12,279 nt of DNA from Promethearchaeia archaeon (lineage in GTDB: Archaea > Asgardarchaeota > Lokiarchaeia > Sigyniarchaeales > SOKP01): assembly GCA_029856445.1 (NCBI GenBank), contig JAHQWY010000081.1, positions 1 through 12,279 on the forward strand, given 5' to 3'. The notes under the pieces were generated by a model, which made no database searches, was not told where the DNA came from, and saw nothing but the letters and a program-made list of their open reading frames with translations. Below are positions 1 through 6,180 of this stretch, in pieces; the stretch's first letter is position 1; each line of letters opens with the position of its first letter. The translations under genes were made by a program, and so were the position numbers.

Positions 1-156
1 GAATCATTTAATGACTTGATCCTAAGATTACTGTCTGAACCTAAGCAAAAGGACATCATGAAGTTAAGAGGAAGTTGGAAAGGCTCCAATGAAGAAATAG
101 ATAATATTTTATCATTAATATATAAAAATAGAGAGCAAGCTAAAATGCGAAGGTAA
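1..156 (+). CDS. VapB-type antitoxin, C-terminal part (cut by window start)
   Basis: The first 51 codons are open in frame 1 and end at TAA 154-156. The visible segment begins ESFNDLILRLL, which resembles the 'ESFSDVIxRLL' core of small archaeal VapB-type antitoxins (PF02697 type, earlier DUF217). It is followed by a short charged helix-forming tail ending KNREQAKMRR. Such proteins bind their own promoter and neutralise the partner PIN ribonuclease by inserting the C-terminal tail into its active site. The stop lies 8 bases before the ATG of the PIN gene, so the two form one operon in the usual antitoxin-toxin order. The start codon lies outside the window. The family call rests on a short motif plus context. 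Confidence 0.72.
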   Translation, partial: ESFNDLILRLLSEPKQKDIMKLRGSWKGSNEEIDNILSLIYKNREQAKMRR

Positions 157-164
157 CTTAAACT

Positions 165-560
165 ATGGTGCTATTAGATACAGACCTTTTAATTAGCTTT
201 TTAAGAAATAATAATGAAGCAGTTAAAATGATATCAAAATTACTTGAAAAGCACATGATCCTTTATACAACTTCAATAAATGCTGCTGAATTATATTATG
301 GTGCTTTTTTGTCTTCAAGAATACAAGATAACATGGAAGCTGTAGAGAAATTACTAAACACCATTAAAATAATTCCATTTGAATTAGTTCATAGCAAAAT
401 TTATGGTGAAATAAGATCAGATTTGCAGAAAAGAGGAGATATAATAAATGAGATGGATATATTTATTGCGACCATGGCAATTGAAAAAGATCTTCCTATA
501 ATTACCAGAAACACAAAACATTTTGAGAAAATTATGAAATTGAAAGTTGAACCTTGGTAA
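165..560 (+). CDS. vapC: PIN-domain ribonuclease toxin, VapC type
   Basis: This 131-residue protein has the length and motif order of a VapC toxin, a metal-dependent ribonuclease that in known cases cuts tRNA or rRNA. Visible acidic residues are D5 and D7 in LLDTDLLISFL, E42 in NAAELYYG, and D98 in EMDIFIATMA. The family's C-terminal motif is ITRNTKHFEKI, with N116 at the position often held by D or N. These would chelate the Mg/Mn ions. The ATG at 165 sits 8 bases after the antitoxin stop and starts directly at the conserved first beta strand, which supports this start. The pair should be cotranscribed and autorepressed by the antitoxin-toxin complex. All motif residues are present and the frame is intact, so it is probably functional. 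Its cellular target cannot be read from sequence. Confidence 0.9.
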   Translation: MVLLDTDLLISFLRNNNEAVKMISKLLEKHMILYTTSINAAELYYGAFLSSRIQDNMEAVEKLLNTIKIIPFELVHSKIYGEIRSDLQKRGDIINEMDIFIATMAIEKDLPIITRNTKHFEKIMKLKVEPW

Positions 561-678
561 TGAAATCCCTGACATAATTTTATACTTTATAAATCTTACA
601 ATTGAGCATAGGATTAATTCCATTTACATTGAACGATAGAGTTTTTTAATATGTACTTCATTTCTCTATGAAATTCGA

Positions 679-722
679 ATGGAAAGGTAAATTCAGCGTC
701 TGATTTCAATGAAAATTCCTTT
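679..722. repeat. 44-base direct repeat, copy 1
   Basis: This segment starts ATGGAAAGGTAAATTCAGCG and ends CAATGAAAATTCCTTT. It recurs at 1714-1757 in the same orientation with a single difference (A/C at repeat position 17). Copy 1 lies in the spacer between the convergent vapC and DUF998 genes, 25 bases beyond the DUF998 stop. The remaining spacer (561-678 and 723-747) is A/T-rich, with no gene or hairpin I could support. Confidence 0.9.
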
Positions 723-747
723 GGAAAAAAATAAATCAAAATTGTAT

Positions 748-1575
748 TTATTTACTACTAGCTAATTCTCGATTCAATGATTTTATTAGTAGTAGATTTG
801 ACACCAAAAGTATCCAAGCAGACAGTGAAAACATGAGGAGCCATTCCCAAAAAGGCGCCCATTTCCACAATGGTAAAAAAGTCCAAAAAGCATCAGTATA
901 CCAAAGGTACGGTACGGTATAAAAGAAACCAAAAAATATTGGGGTCAGGATCCATGTATTTATCATTAATAATATTCGTACAGTAAGAGTATGCTTTATA
1001 CCAATTTGGATTTCTAAGATATCAGGAAATATAATAAATTGTGATGCAACTAAAATTCCACTAATCATAAAAAAGATAAATGCAAAATCTGCTACAATAT
1101 CATGCCAGAAATAATTAGGAAAAGGTGGACCTATAATACTATCTAATTTTTCCCCAACATCCTCGGAAATTACACCAGTCAGAAATAATCCACACATAGC
1201 AACTAGCATACATAATAAGGTTAAATTCGCTAACATTATTCTTAACTTTTTTGATTTATCGCCTGACAATACTTCTCTCAGGTAGAATGAGACGGGAATC
1301 ATTAGGATAGAGGTTTGCATCATACCAAAATCAATAATTATAGGCATTGGAGTTAAGTCAAGGTTACCTAGGTCGCTTATATAATTGATTAAAATATTAA
1401 AACCAGCTGGATCATGAGATGGTCCCGCAGGATCTAATTGGCCAATTAGAATAGCTAATACTACACTTGAAATCCAAACAAATGTTGCCCCTTTACAAGA
1501 AAATTTCACAACTTTAGGATGTGTTAACATCTTATAGAAATTTTCTACTTTACCTTTAAATCCCATATATTTCAA
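748..1575 (-). CDS. DUF998-type six-helix membrane protein
   Basis: The protein is strongly hydrophobic. Likely membrane helices lie at about residues 30-46, 78-98, 112-134, 158-181, 200-222 and 243-265. A loop after helix 1 contains NYISDLGN and TPMP (residues 64-77). A conserved 'ISDLG' loop followed by small hydrophobic helices is characteristic of DUF998 (PF06197), a family of unknown function in archaea and bacteria. The frame opens with TTG at 1575, but an ATG three codons later (1566) is the likelier start, giving 272 residues. A GAAAGGG stretch lies just upstream of both and does not decide it. On this strand a CTATAAATAC box near 1633-1642 may be the promoter. The gene is bracketed by the 44-base repeats, so it may be a mobile or duplicated unit. 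Membrane location is well supported and the role is unknown. Confidence 0.8.
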   Translation of the reverse strand: MKYMGFKGKVENFYKMLTHPKVVKFSCKGATFVWISSVVLAILIGQLDPAGPSHDPAGFNILINYISDLGNLDLTPMPIIIDFGMMQTSILMIPVSFYLREVLSGDKSKKLRIMLANLTLLCMLVAMCGLFLTGVISEDVGEKLDSIIGPPFPNYFWHDIVADFAFIFFMISGILVASQFIIFPDILEIQIGIKHTLTVRILLMINTWILTPIFFGFFYTVPYLWYTDAFWTFLPLWKWAPFWEWLLMFSLSAWILLVSNLLLIKSLNRELASSK

Positions 1576-1646
1576 AACCCTTTCATTTGGTCTTTGATTT
1601 AGATTTTAATAATAGTTGTAAATTTTATGTTGTATTTATAGATTGC

Positions 1647-1656
1647 GAATATATTC
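1647..1656. promoter_or_regulatory. Palindrome GAATATATTC beside the DUF998 promoter candidate
   Basis: A perfect 10-base palindrome sits a few bases upstream of the candidate TATA box CTATAAATAC (minus strand, about 1633-1642) of the DUF998 gene. That is a place where a dimeric regulator could bind. A/T-rich palindromes of this length are common by chance, so this is only a weak candidate. Confidence 0.2.
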
Positions 1657-1674
1657 ACTATAGCTTCGACCATA

Positions 1675-1725
1675 ACCAGTGAAATGTTAGAACTCAATGA
1701 GTTATTAAAAGGTATGGAAAGGTAA
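1675..1725 (+). pseudogene. Possible relic of the 3' end of a TPR-protein gene
   Basis: In frame, this stretch reads TSEMLELNELLKGMER and then TAA. The first nine residues match TSEMLELDK near the C-terminus of the intact TPR protein (residues 653-661), and 23 of 27 bases agree (1675-1701 against its counterpart near 10863-10892). The longer relic at 5906-6064 carries the same block. No similarity was seen upstream of about 1670. The frame ends inside copy 2 of the 44-base repeat. The match is short enough that chance is possible; the longer relic makes a decayed copy more credible. Confidence 0.35.
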
Positions 1726-1757
1726 ATTCCGCGTCTGATTTCAATGAAAATTCCTTT
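1714..1757. repeat. 44-base direct repeat, copy 2
   Basis: Same orientation as copy 1 (679-722), with 43 of 44 bases identical. It lies upstream of the DUF998 gene and beyond the end of the methyltransferase gene, so the two copies enclose the DUF998 gene almost exactly. Their start-to-start distance is 1035 bases. Both copies can be read WKGKF(S/R)V followed by TGA, but neither has an extended open frame before it. A diverged gene end is therefore possible but not shown. Confidence 0.9.
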
Positions 1758-1827
1758 AAAAAATTAAGAAATTTAATATCCCTCGAGCCTATTTTTCTAT
1801 AGTTCAGGGAGTTCAGTGGTGCTATCA

Positions 1828-3105
1828 CTAAAAATCTGATTTTTTTATCGTTTTTACAATTAAAAAATAAGGTCTAATGTCATCATATAAGTATGCATTT
1901 CTTGGAAATTTTTTTACTAATTCTTCTGAGGCTTTTGGTTCACTCAACTCCCTAACGATTAAGTTGTTTTTTATTAATTCATTAAGATAAGAGCTTATAG
2001 GTCTTGGGAATATAACTGTAGGTATGTTCCTAGGAGGCTTAGTTCCATAACTAGTTAATGTAGGTCTTTCATCAAAATAATCTAAGAAAATTCTTATCGC
2101 ATCTTCATTTCTTTGGCTATCTTCCGGGATCCTGACTCTTGTGCTAGTTGGTAAAGCAAAGGCGGGATGGGTAATACTAAACACGAAAATTCCATTTTCC
2201 CTTAAAATAAAAGATATTTGTTGTATTACAGTTCTATAATTCTCAATATCCATTAAAGCCATGTTACAAACTATTTTATCAAAAGAAGCTCTTTCGAATC
2301 TATCAATTAAATTCTCAGCATTTAATTTTAAATAAATAACACCAAACTTCTCTTTTTCTTCTCTTTCAATAGCATAATCAAGCATTTTTGAGATGTCAAT
2401 TCCGGTTACTTTCGCTCCATTTCTTACTAAATCTCTCGCTATATCTCCCTTGCCACACGCAATATCTAAGATTTTTTCTTCTTTCTGTACGTTGAGCATA
2501 CGATATACTTCAGGTAAAATCATGTATTTATGATGGTAATTCTCTTCTTCAACCGTTGCCCAAAAAGGCGCTAGAACGTCCCATGTAGATTCTGGGGAGT
2601 ATTCAATAGGAGTTTCAAGTCTCTCAATAGTAGGATGTGTTCCAAGAGAAAGAATTCTCTCCACACCTGAAATTTTACGGATTTTCTCTTGAGATTCGAT
2701 TTTTTCCTTATTGTTGGGTATCCATATGGTTATCTGTTCTTCTGGTTGAAGATCCTTGATTTGAAAAGGATGTGTTCCATTATATTCAGCAAAATCTAAA
2801 GCAGGATTGAATTCCCCACATTTGTTGCAGGGAATGTTATAATAATAATCATAAACTAGGAATCTTTTTCGTACTATTTTTTCTTCTACACAGTCTAAGC
2901 ATGTAAATTCCTTACATTTAGAACACCATGATATTCCATTAAAATGTGTTAAAACTCCACATTTACTGCATTTAAATTTCCAGTGAAGGAAACAACGAGG
3001 AGTAAAGGAATTTTCATCTTTAGAAGCAAAAATTATAGGGTAGCTTTTAACCACTTTAGCATATTCAGAACAATAGAAACATCCAACATTTTCTGAAGAT
3101 TTCAT
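1828..3105 (-). CDS. Cysteine-rich zinc-binding domain fused to a SAM-dependent methyltransferase
   Basis: Residues 1-100 hold paired cysteines at 9/12, 46/49, 61/64, 69/72 and 93/96, plus C38. This spacing suggests two or more treble-clef or zinc-ribbon units. After a linker, residues about 175-315 form a class I methyltransferase core. Motif I is LDIACGKG (213-220), which binds SAM; the acidic residue of strand 2 is D237 in GIDIS; the strand-4 region is FDKIVCNMALMDI; and FVFSITHPAF follows at 307-316. This is typical of the Methyltransf_11/25 (UbiE-like) group. The C-terminal about 110 residues look like a substrate cap. The substrate is unknown; a zinc module could recognise protein or nucleic acid. 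ATG 3105 has no Shine-Dalgarno, but a TTTTTTATAC box lies about 24 bases upstream (3124-3136), fitting a leaderless transcript. The gene stands alone on its strand. Confidence 0.85.
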   Translation of the reverse strand: MKSSENVGCFYCSEYAKVVKSYPIIFASKDENSFTPRCFLHWKFKCSKCGVLTHFNGISWCSKCKEFTCLDCVEEKIVRKRFLVYDYYYNIPCNKCGEFNPALDFAEYNGTHPFQIKDLQPEEQITIWIPNNKEKIESQEKIRKISGVERILSLGTHPTIERLETPIEYSPESTWDVLAPFWATVEEENYHHKYMILPEVYRMLNVQKEEKILDIACGKGDIARDLVRNGAKVTGIDISKMLDYAIEREEKEKFGVIYLKLNAENLIDRFERASFDKIVCNMALMDIENYRTVIQQISFILRENGIFVFSITHPAFALPTSTRVRIPEDSQRNEDAIRIFLDYFDERPTLTSYGTKPPRNIPTVIFPRPISSYLNELIKNNLIVRELSEPKASEELVKKFPRNAYLYDDIRPYFLIVKTIKKSDF

Positions 3106-3123
3106 AATAAAGAAAATACAAAA

Positions 3124-3136
3124 GAGTATAAAAAAA
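3124..3136 (-). promoter_or_regulatory. TATA-like box of the zinc-methyltransferase gene
   Basis: Read on the minus strand, the box is GTTTTTTTTATACTC, centred about 24 bases before ATG 3105. That is the usual archaeal distance from TATA box to transcription start, so transcription would begin at or next to the start codon. A second candidate, TTATAAATA, lies further upstream near 3195-3203. Confidence 0.35.
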
Positions 3137-3269
3137 CATTCTATGGGTTTCTTTTGTTTTTCTAATATTTTTTTAGTTCTTTCTTGATAAAAATCCTATT
3201 TATAAGGAATTTCAAGTATGGGCTGTCTGCCAATTCAACCTCTTTAAGATAAGAAATAGTTTAATTACT

Positions 3270-3288
3270 GAAAACATTACATTATATA
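3270..3288 (+). promoter_or_regulatory. Promoter-like element shared with metV
   Basis: GAAAACATTACATTATATA contains a TATA-like end centred about 25 bases before ATG 3310, the archaeal spacing for a leaderless gene. The same 19 bases with one difference occur at 10971-10989 ahead of metV. A GGTGG at 3298-3302, 7 bases before the ATG, could instead serve as Shine-Dalgarno if transcription starts further upstream. Confidence 0.45.
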
Positions 3289-3309
3289 TCAAAAAAAGGT
3301 GGAAACATA

Positions 3310-3576
3310 ATGAATGAAATTTCTATAGAGATTGTTAAAATCCTCGAAAGAGGCGAATGTCCTTTGGGGCATAAAGTTGGTGATACGTTTAAATATCCTG
3401 ATGATATCAGTAAAATTTGCCAGTCTGCGTATCATTCGATTTATCCGTCTATCACCACATTAAGATTTGATGGTTCCTTTCCTTGGTCCCAAGATAAGGA
3501 TACGACGATGCTTTGTTGTCCAGATCCGAATAATCCTGTAGTTTTCAAAATAACACGAACAAAAAGTGATTCATAA
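3310..3576 (+). CDS. TIGR04076-type small cysteine-containing protein
   Basis: This 88-residue soluble protein has the hallmarks of the TIGR04076 family, known from anaerobic bacteria and archaea and without an assigned function. These are ECPLGHKVGDTF (residues 16-27, with C17 and H21), an ICQSAYHSIYPSITTLRF core (C37), a GSFPW turn (55-59), and the closing CCPDPNNPVVF (69-79, with C69 and C70). The conserved Cys/His set suggests metal binding or redox chemistry, but that is inference. The length equals the usual family length and the frame is intact. The ATG at 3310 follows both a TATA-like element and a GGTGG. It diverges from the zinc-methyltransferase gene (204-base spacer) and converges on the epoxide-hydrolase gene 58 bases away. 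Confidence 0.88.
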   Translation: MNEISIEIVKILERGECPLGHKVGDTFKYPDDISKICQSAYHSIYPSITTLRFDGSFPWSQDKDTTMLCCPDPNNPVVFKITRTKSDS

Positions 3577-3610
3577 GAATAATTTTTAATTTACTTTTTT
3601 TCTATTGTTT
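3577..3610 (+). terminator. T-rich terminator after the TIGR04076 gene
   Basis: Directly after the stop come a T5 tract and then CTTTTTTTCTATTGTTTT without a stem-loop. Oligo-T tracts on the coding strand are the usual archaeal stop signal. It sits between converging genes, where termination is expected. Confidence 0.5.
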
Positions 3611-3634
3611 TAACCTATTGAGGATAACCAATTT

Positions 3635-4588
3635 TCACGATGGGAAGTTCCGTTTCAGCCAGTCAACTAAAAAGTCATTTACTTCATCGACTTTTTCCTG
3701 CTGAATCCAGTGTCCGCAATCTAGCGTGATGCTTTCCAGATTCGGGATAAAATTCGATACTTCTCTTCCTTTGGGTACGATATCGTAGGTCCCGTGAATC
3801 ATAGCACATGGGACGTCGATTTTTTGTGGAAGGTTGGCGGAAATTTCCCAATTGCGAGAAATATTTCGATACCAATTGATAGGTCCGGTAAATCCCCCTT
3901 TTTTGAATGCAGTTATAAACACATCCATTTCTTCTTCAGACATGAGAGGTTCACCTGGTGGATCTTCCATCTCTAGCATGCTCATTAGGGATAGAGCCGG
4001 GCCGGGACGATTTCCCGGGAGAGGTTGAGTAACCCTGACCCATTGCTTGTGGCGGAAAACGTTGGTAAAAAATTGCTTAGGTTTGGCAGCAAAAGCAGCA
4101 TCAGCTACTCCAGGTTTCCTGTTAAAATGAACAATGTAATTCTCAGAACCCAGGAACTGCTCCATTGCAGGGACAGGATCGAAATTTCCTCTCGGAGAAA
4201 AGGGTACGCTCATTCCTACAACACCCGCTACTTTTTCAGGGTGGTATAAAGGCATATTCCAAACAACTACGGAACCCCAGTCATGTCCGATGAATACCGC
4301 TTTTTCCAGGTTTAGGACGTCAAGTAAACTAGCCAAATCACCACAAAGGTGAGACATATCATAAGCTTCAACGGGGTTAGGTTTATCCGATTTGCCGTAA
4401 CCGCGTTGATTTGGTGCTATAACCCGATATCCTGCTTCTGCCAGAAAGGGAATTTGAAATCGCCATGAATATGCTAACTCAGGAAAACCATGAGCTAATA
4501 CTAGTGGAAAGCCCTCTCCTTGTTCAAAGACTTCCATATTGATCTCCTTGAGCCGGTATATTTTCGATTCCGGAAATGTTATTTTCAT
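3635..4588 (-). CDS. Alpha/beta hydrolase, soluble epoxide hydrolase type
   Basis: This 317-residue cytoplasmic enzyme has the complete motif set of epoxide hydrolases. These are the oxyanion motif HGFPE (33-37), the nucleophile D103 in GHDWGS, two lid tyrosines that would polarise the epoxide (Y151 in SENYIVHF and Y240 in INWYRN), the acid D269 in GTYDIVPK, and the base H293 in DCGHWIQQE. The Asp nucleophile excludes ordinary esterases. Fluoroacetate or haloalkane dehalogenases are the main alternatives, but the two lid tyrosines favour epoxide hydrolysis to diols. ATG 4588 is fixed by a strong GGAGGAG 8 bases upstream. G+C is locally much higher than around it: 34 of 60 bases at 3961-4020, compared with 14 of 60 at 9601-9660. 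That suggests transfer from a bacterium. Substrate unknown. Confidence 0.88.
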   Translation of the reverse strand: MKITFPESKIYRLKEINMEVFEQGEGFPLVLAHGFPELAYSWRFQIPFLAEAGYRVIAPNQRGYGKSDKPNPVEAYDMSHLCGDLASLLDVLNLEKAVFIGHDWGSVVVWNMPLYHPEKVAGVVGMSVPFSPRGNFDPVPAMEQFLGSENYIVHFNRKPGVADAAFAAKPKQFFTNVFRHKQWVRVTQPLPGNRPGPALSLMSMLEMEDPPGEPLMSEEEMDVFITAFKKGGFTGPINWYRNISRNWEISANLPQKIDVPCAMIHGTYDIVPKGREVSNFIPNLESITLDCGHWIQQEKVDEVNDFLVDWLKRNFPS

Positions 4589-4595
4589 TTTTTAC

Positions 4596-4602
4596 ACTCC
4601 TC
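4596..4602 (-). promoter_or_regulatory. Strong Shine-Dalgarno of the epoxide-hydrolase gene
   Basis: Read on the minus strand: CTTGGAGGAGTGTAAAAAATG. This is the strongest ribosome-binding site before any non-operon gene here. The other stand-alone genes have little or none and look leaderless. It decides the ATG at 4588. Confidence 0.7.
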
Positions 4603-4672
4603 CAAGTAGATGAGGTTTCGAGGTACTACAAGTTAATCTCAACAATCTACTCATTTTTCATTAATTAATTAT

Positions 4673-4684
4673 TAAATATAAAGA
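4673..4684 (-). promoter_or_regulatory. TATA-like box upstream of the epoxide-hydrolase gene
   Basis: CTTTATATTTAA on the minus strand, about 90 bases before ATG 4588. It would give a 5' leader of roughly 60 bases that includes the Shine-Dalgarno. The rest of the 144-base spacer is A/T-rich and shows no gene. Confidence 0.35.
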
Positions 4685-4732
4685 AAATTTTAAATTTTAT
4701 TGAATCAAAAAAGTATTTAACTTGTTTGTTTT

Positions 4733-5815
4733 TCATTCCTTTTTAAATATCTTTTGGACAAAATCTCCAATTTTATTTATAGCTTCCCTTGATTCAGGCA
4801 ACTGGTCAAAATAAAAATGGAAAACGTGAGGCATATTATCCCATTCTTGCAATGTTACGTTTACATCTGCAATCTTAGCTCGTTCAAATAAGCGAGTTGA
4901 ATGATCATAGAGGATTTCACTTTTACTTACTTGAATAAGAAGAGGTGGTAAACCTTTCAAATCACCAAAAACGGGAGAAATTAGTGGGTTATAAGGATCC
5001 TTTCCTGCTAAATATGCAGTAATACACCAAAGAATTCCTCCAGAGGCCAATGCATCAGTCTCAGCATTTTCATAGAAGGTTTTGCTCTCTTCGGTACTAT
5101 CAGTACCAGGTGAAAGTACTATTGCAGCAGCGGGTAATAAAATGCCATCATCCTTCAATTTTAATAAACTTGCAAGAGTCAGGTTTCCACCAGCAGAATC
5201 TCCAGCAATGATAATATTTTCGGGCTTAATTCCTGTTGACAAAAGCCACTTATACACATCAGTACAATCTTCCAATCCTGCTGGGAACGGATTTTCCGGT
5301 GCAAGTCTGTAATCAACACTAAGCACTCGCATATTGGTTATTTTTGCTATTTCTACAGTTAAACGCCTATGAGTCTTAGGTGACATGATAATCATTGCGC
5401 TGCCATGAAAATATAACAAAACTCTTTCTTCTATTGCTCCTGGTATGGTTTGCCATTCTGCGGGTACCCCTCCAGCATCAACAGCTTCAATTTTGATATC
5501 TTCTGGAATCGGTGCTTCTTTCAATCTTATATCCGCAGTAAAATCTGAAGTAAACCTCAAATACTTAGCTAATAAAACCATTTCTTCATATGATAACATT
5601 TCATAACTGAATTCCAAAAAACCCTCATGATTCGCTGCGCGTGTGATTATTTTTTTATTCACTTCTATCATTTTCATAAAAAGAGCTTCAAAATTCACCT
5701 TTTTGTTTTCATCCTGCTTGAGAAACTCTGTAGTAGCTTGCATCAAAATTTTTTGACCCTCATCCAATATTTCTAGAACATCTGGTCTCATTTTATCTCT
5801 ATTTAGTAACGACAT
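4733..5815 (-). CDS. Hormone-sensitive-lipase-type esterase with altered oxyanion motif
   Basis: This 360-residue protein belongs to the alpha/beta hydrolase_3 (HSL, bacterial family IV) group, which hydrolyses short-chain carboxylic esters. Visible are DYRLAPENPFPAGLED (168-183), nucleophile S207 in GDSAGGN, acid D304 in SEILYDHS, and base H330 in MPHVFHFY. The family's HGGG oxyanion motif, however, reads HGSA (137-140). That keeps His and one Gly but changes two positions whose backbone amides normally stabilise the intermediate. A helical N-terminal cap of about 110 residues is longer than in the paralog at 6181-7158. The two share long blocks such as NPLISP and GLPPLLIQ, and the DLPES/QLPES ends. 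ATG 5815 has no clear Shine-Dalgarno; TTTTAATTATATC near 5855-5868 is a TATA candidate. Cytoplasmic; substrate unknown. The triad is intact, so probably active. Confidence 0.87.
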   Translation of the reverse strand: MSLLNRDKMRPDVLEILDEGQKILMQATTEFLKQDENKKVNFEALFMKMIEVNKKIITRAANHEGFLEFSYEMLSYEEMVLLAKYLRFTSDFTADIRLKEAPIPEDIKIEAVDAGGVPAEWQTIPGAIEERVLLYFHGSAMIIMSPKTHRRLTVEIAKITNMRVLSVDYRLAPENPFPAGLEDCTDVYKWLLSTGIKPENIIIAGDSAGGNLTLASLLKLKDDGILLPAAAIVLSPGTDSTEESKTFYENAETDALASGGILWCITAYLAGKDPYNPLISPVFGDLKGLPPLLIQVSKSEILYDHSTRLFERAKIADVNVTLQEWDNMPHVFHFYFDQLPESREAINKIGDFVQKIFKKE

Positions 5816-5905
5816 GATTTTTTTCCTATTTTTAATACTTAATAGAGAGAGATATAATTAAAACTTTAATTACAAAATTGTTAAGGATCTACTGAATGAA
5901 ACTAA

Positions 5906-6064
5906 TCTTATCCCGCATTGCAGACGTTAATGCGCTTTACCGAAACAATAAAACAAAATTCAGAAATTTGGCAAGCTTTGAATAAATCGGTCAAAACAAG
6001 TGAGATGTTAGAACTCGATAAGCCAACCGCCCTTAAAACGGTGATCAATGAGATTTTTGCATAA
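5906..6064 (+). pseudogene. In-frame relic of the 3' end of a second TPR-protein gene
   Basis: Fifty-one codons from 5906 align without a gap to residues 623-673 of the intact TPR protein (10774-10926). By hand count, 128 of 153 bases and 42 of 51 residues are identical. About 15 of the 25 base differences fall at third codon positions, so both copies diverged as coding sequence. The frame ends at TAA 6062-6064. Similarity stops sharply upstream, where TAA 5903-5905 closes the frame, and no TPR-coding sequence precedes it. It is therefore the tail of a lost paralog. An ATG at 5930 would allow a 44-residue peptide, but it has no convincing ribosome-binding site. It lies within the 365-base spacer 5816-6180 between diverging esterase genes; the rest of that spacer holds only promoter candidates. 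Confidence 0.88.
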
Positions 6065-6143
6065 AATATCCCCCTGTTTCTATATTATAACTAAAATTAC
6101 CAAAATGATAAAACGACATAAACAATTTAATGAGTTTTAAATT

Positions 6144-6155
6144 CATATATAATAA
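6144..6155 (+). promoter_or_regulatory. TATA-like box of the esterase gene at 6181
   Basis: CATATATAATAAAT is centred about 30 bases before GTG 6181. This spacing fits a leaderless or nearly leaderless transcript. No Shine-Dalgarno precedes the GTG. Confidence 0.45.
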
Positions 6156-6180
6156 ATATCATTAAATTTGGTTAGTAAAA

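Noticed and set aside
668..703. Tiny ORF starting at ATG 668 (MKFEWKGKFSV) overlapping repeat copy 1
   Set aside because: It has only 11 codons and no ribosome-binding site, and the equivalent frame at copy 2 is closed just upstream; too weak for a gene.
1815..1829. Small hairpin AGTGGTGCTATCACT at the 3' end of the zinc-methyltransferase gene
   Set aside because: The stem is about 5 base pairs and overlaps the stop codon, and no T-run follows on the gene's strand, so a terminator is not supported.
3004..3017. AAAGGAATTTTCAT, an inverted match to the end of the 44-base repeat
   Set aside because: Only 14 A/T-rich bases match, and they lie inside the conserved coding sequence of the zinc-methyltransferase, so chance is the simplest explanation.
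3684..4249. Open frames in other phases across the epoxide-hydrolase gene
   Set aside because: They lie wholly inside a gene with a complete catalytic motif set, and their products show no domain pattern; they reflect its higher G+C.
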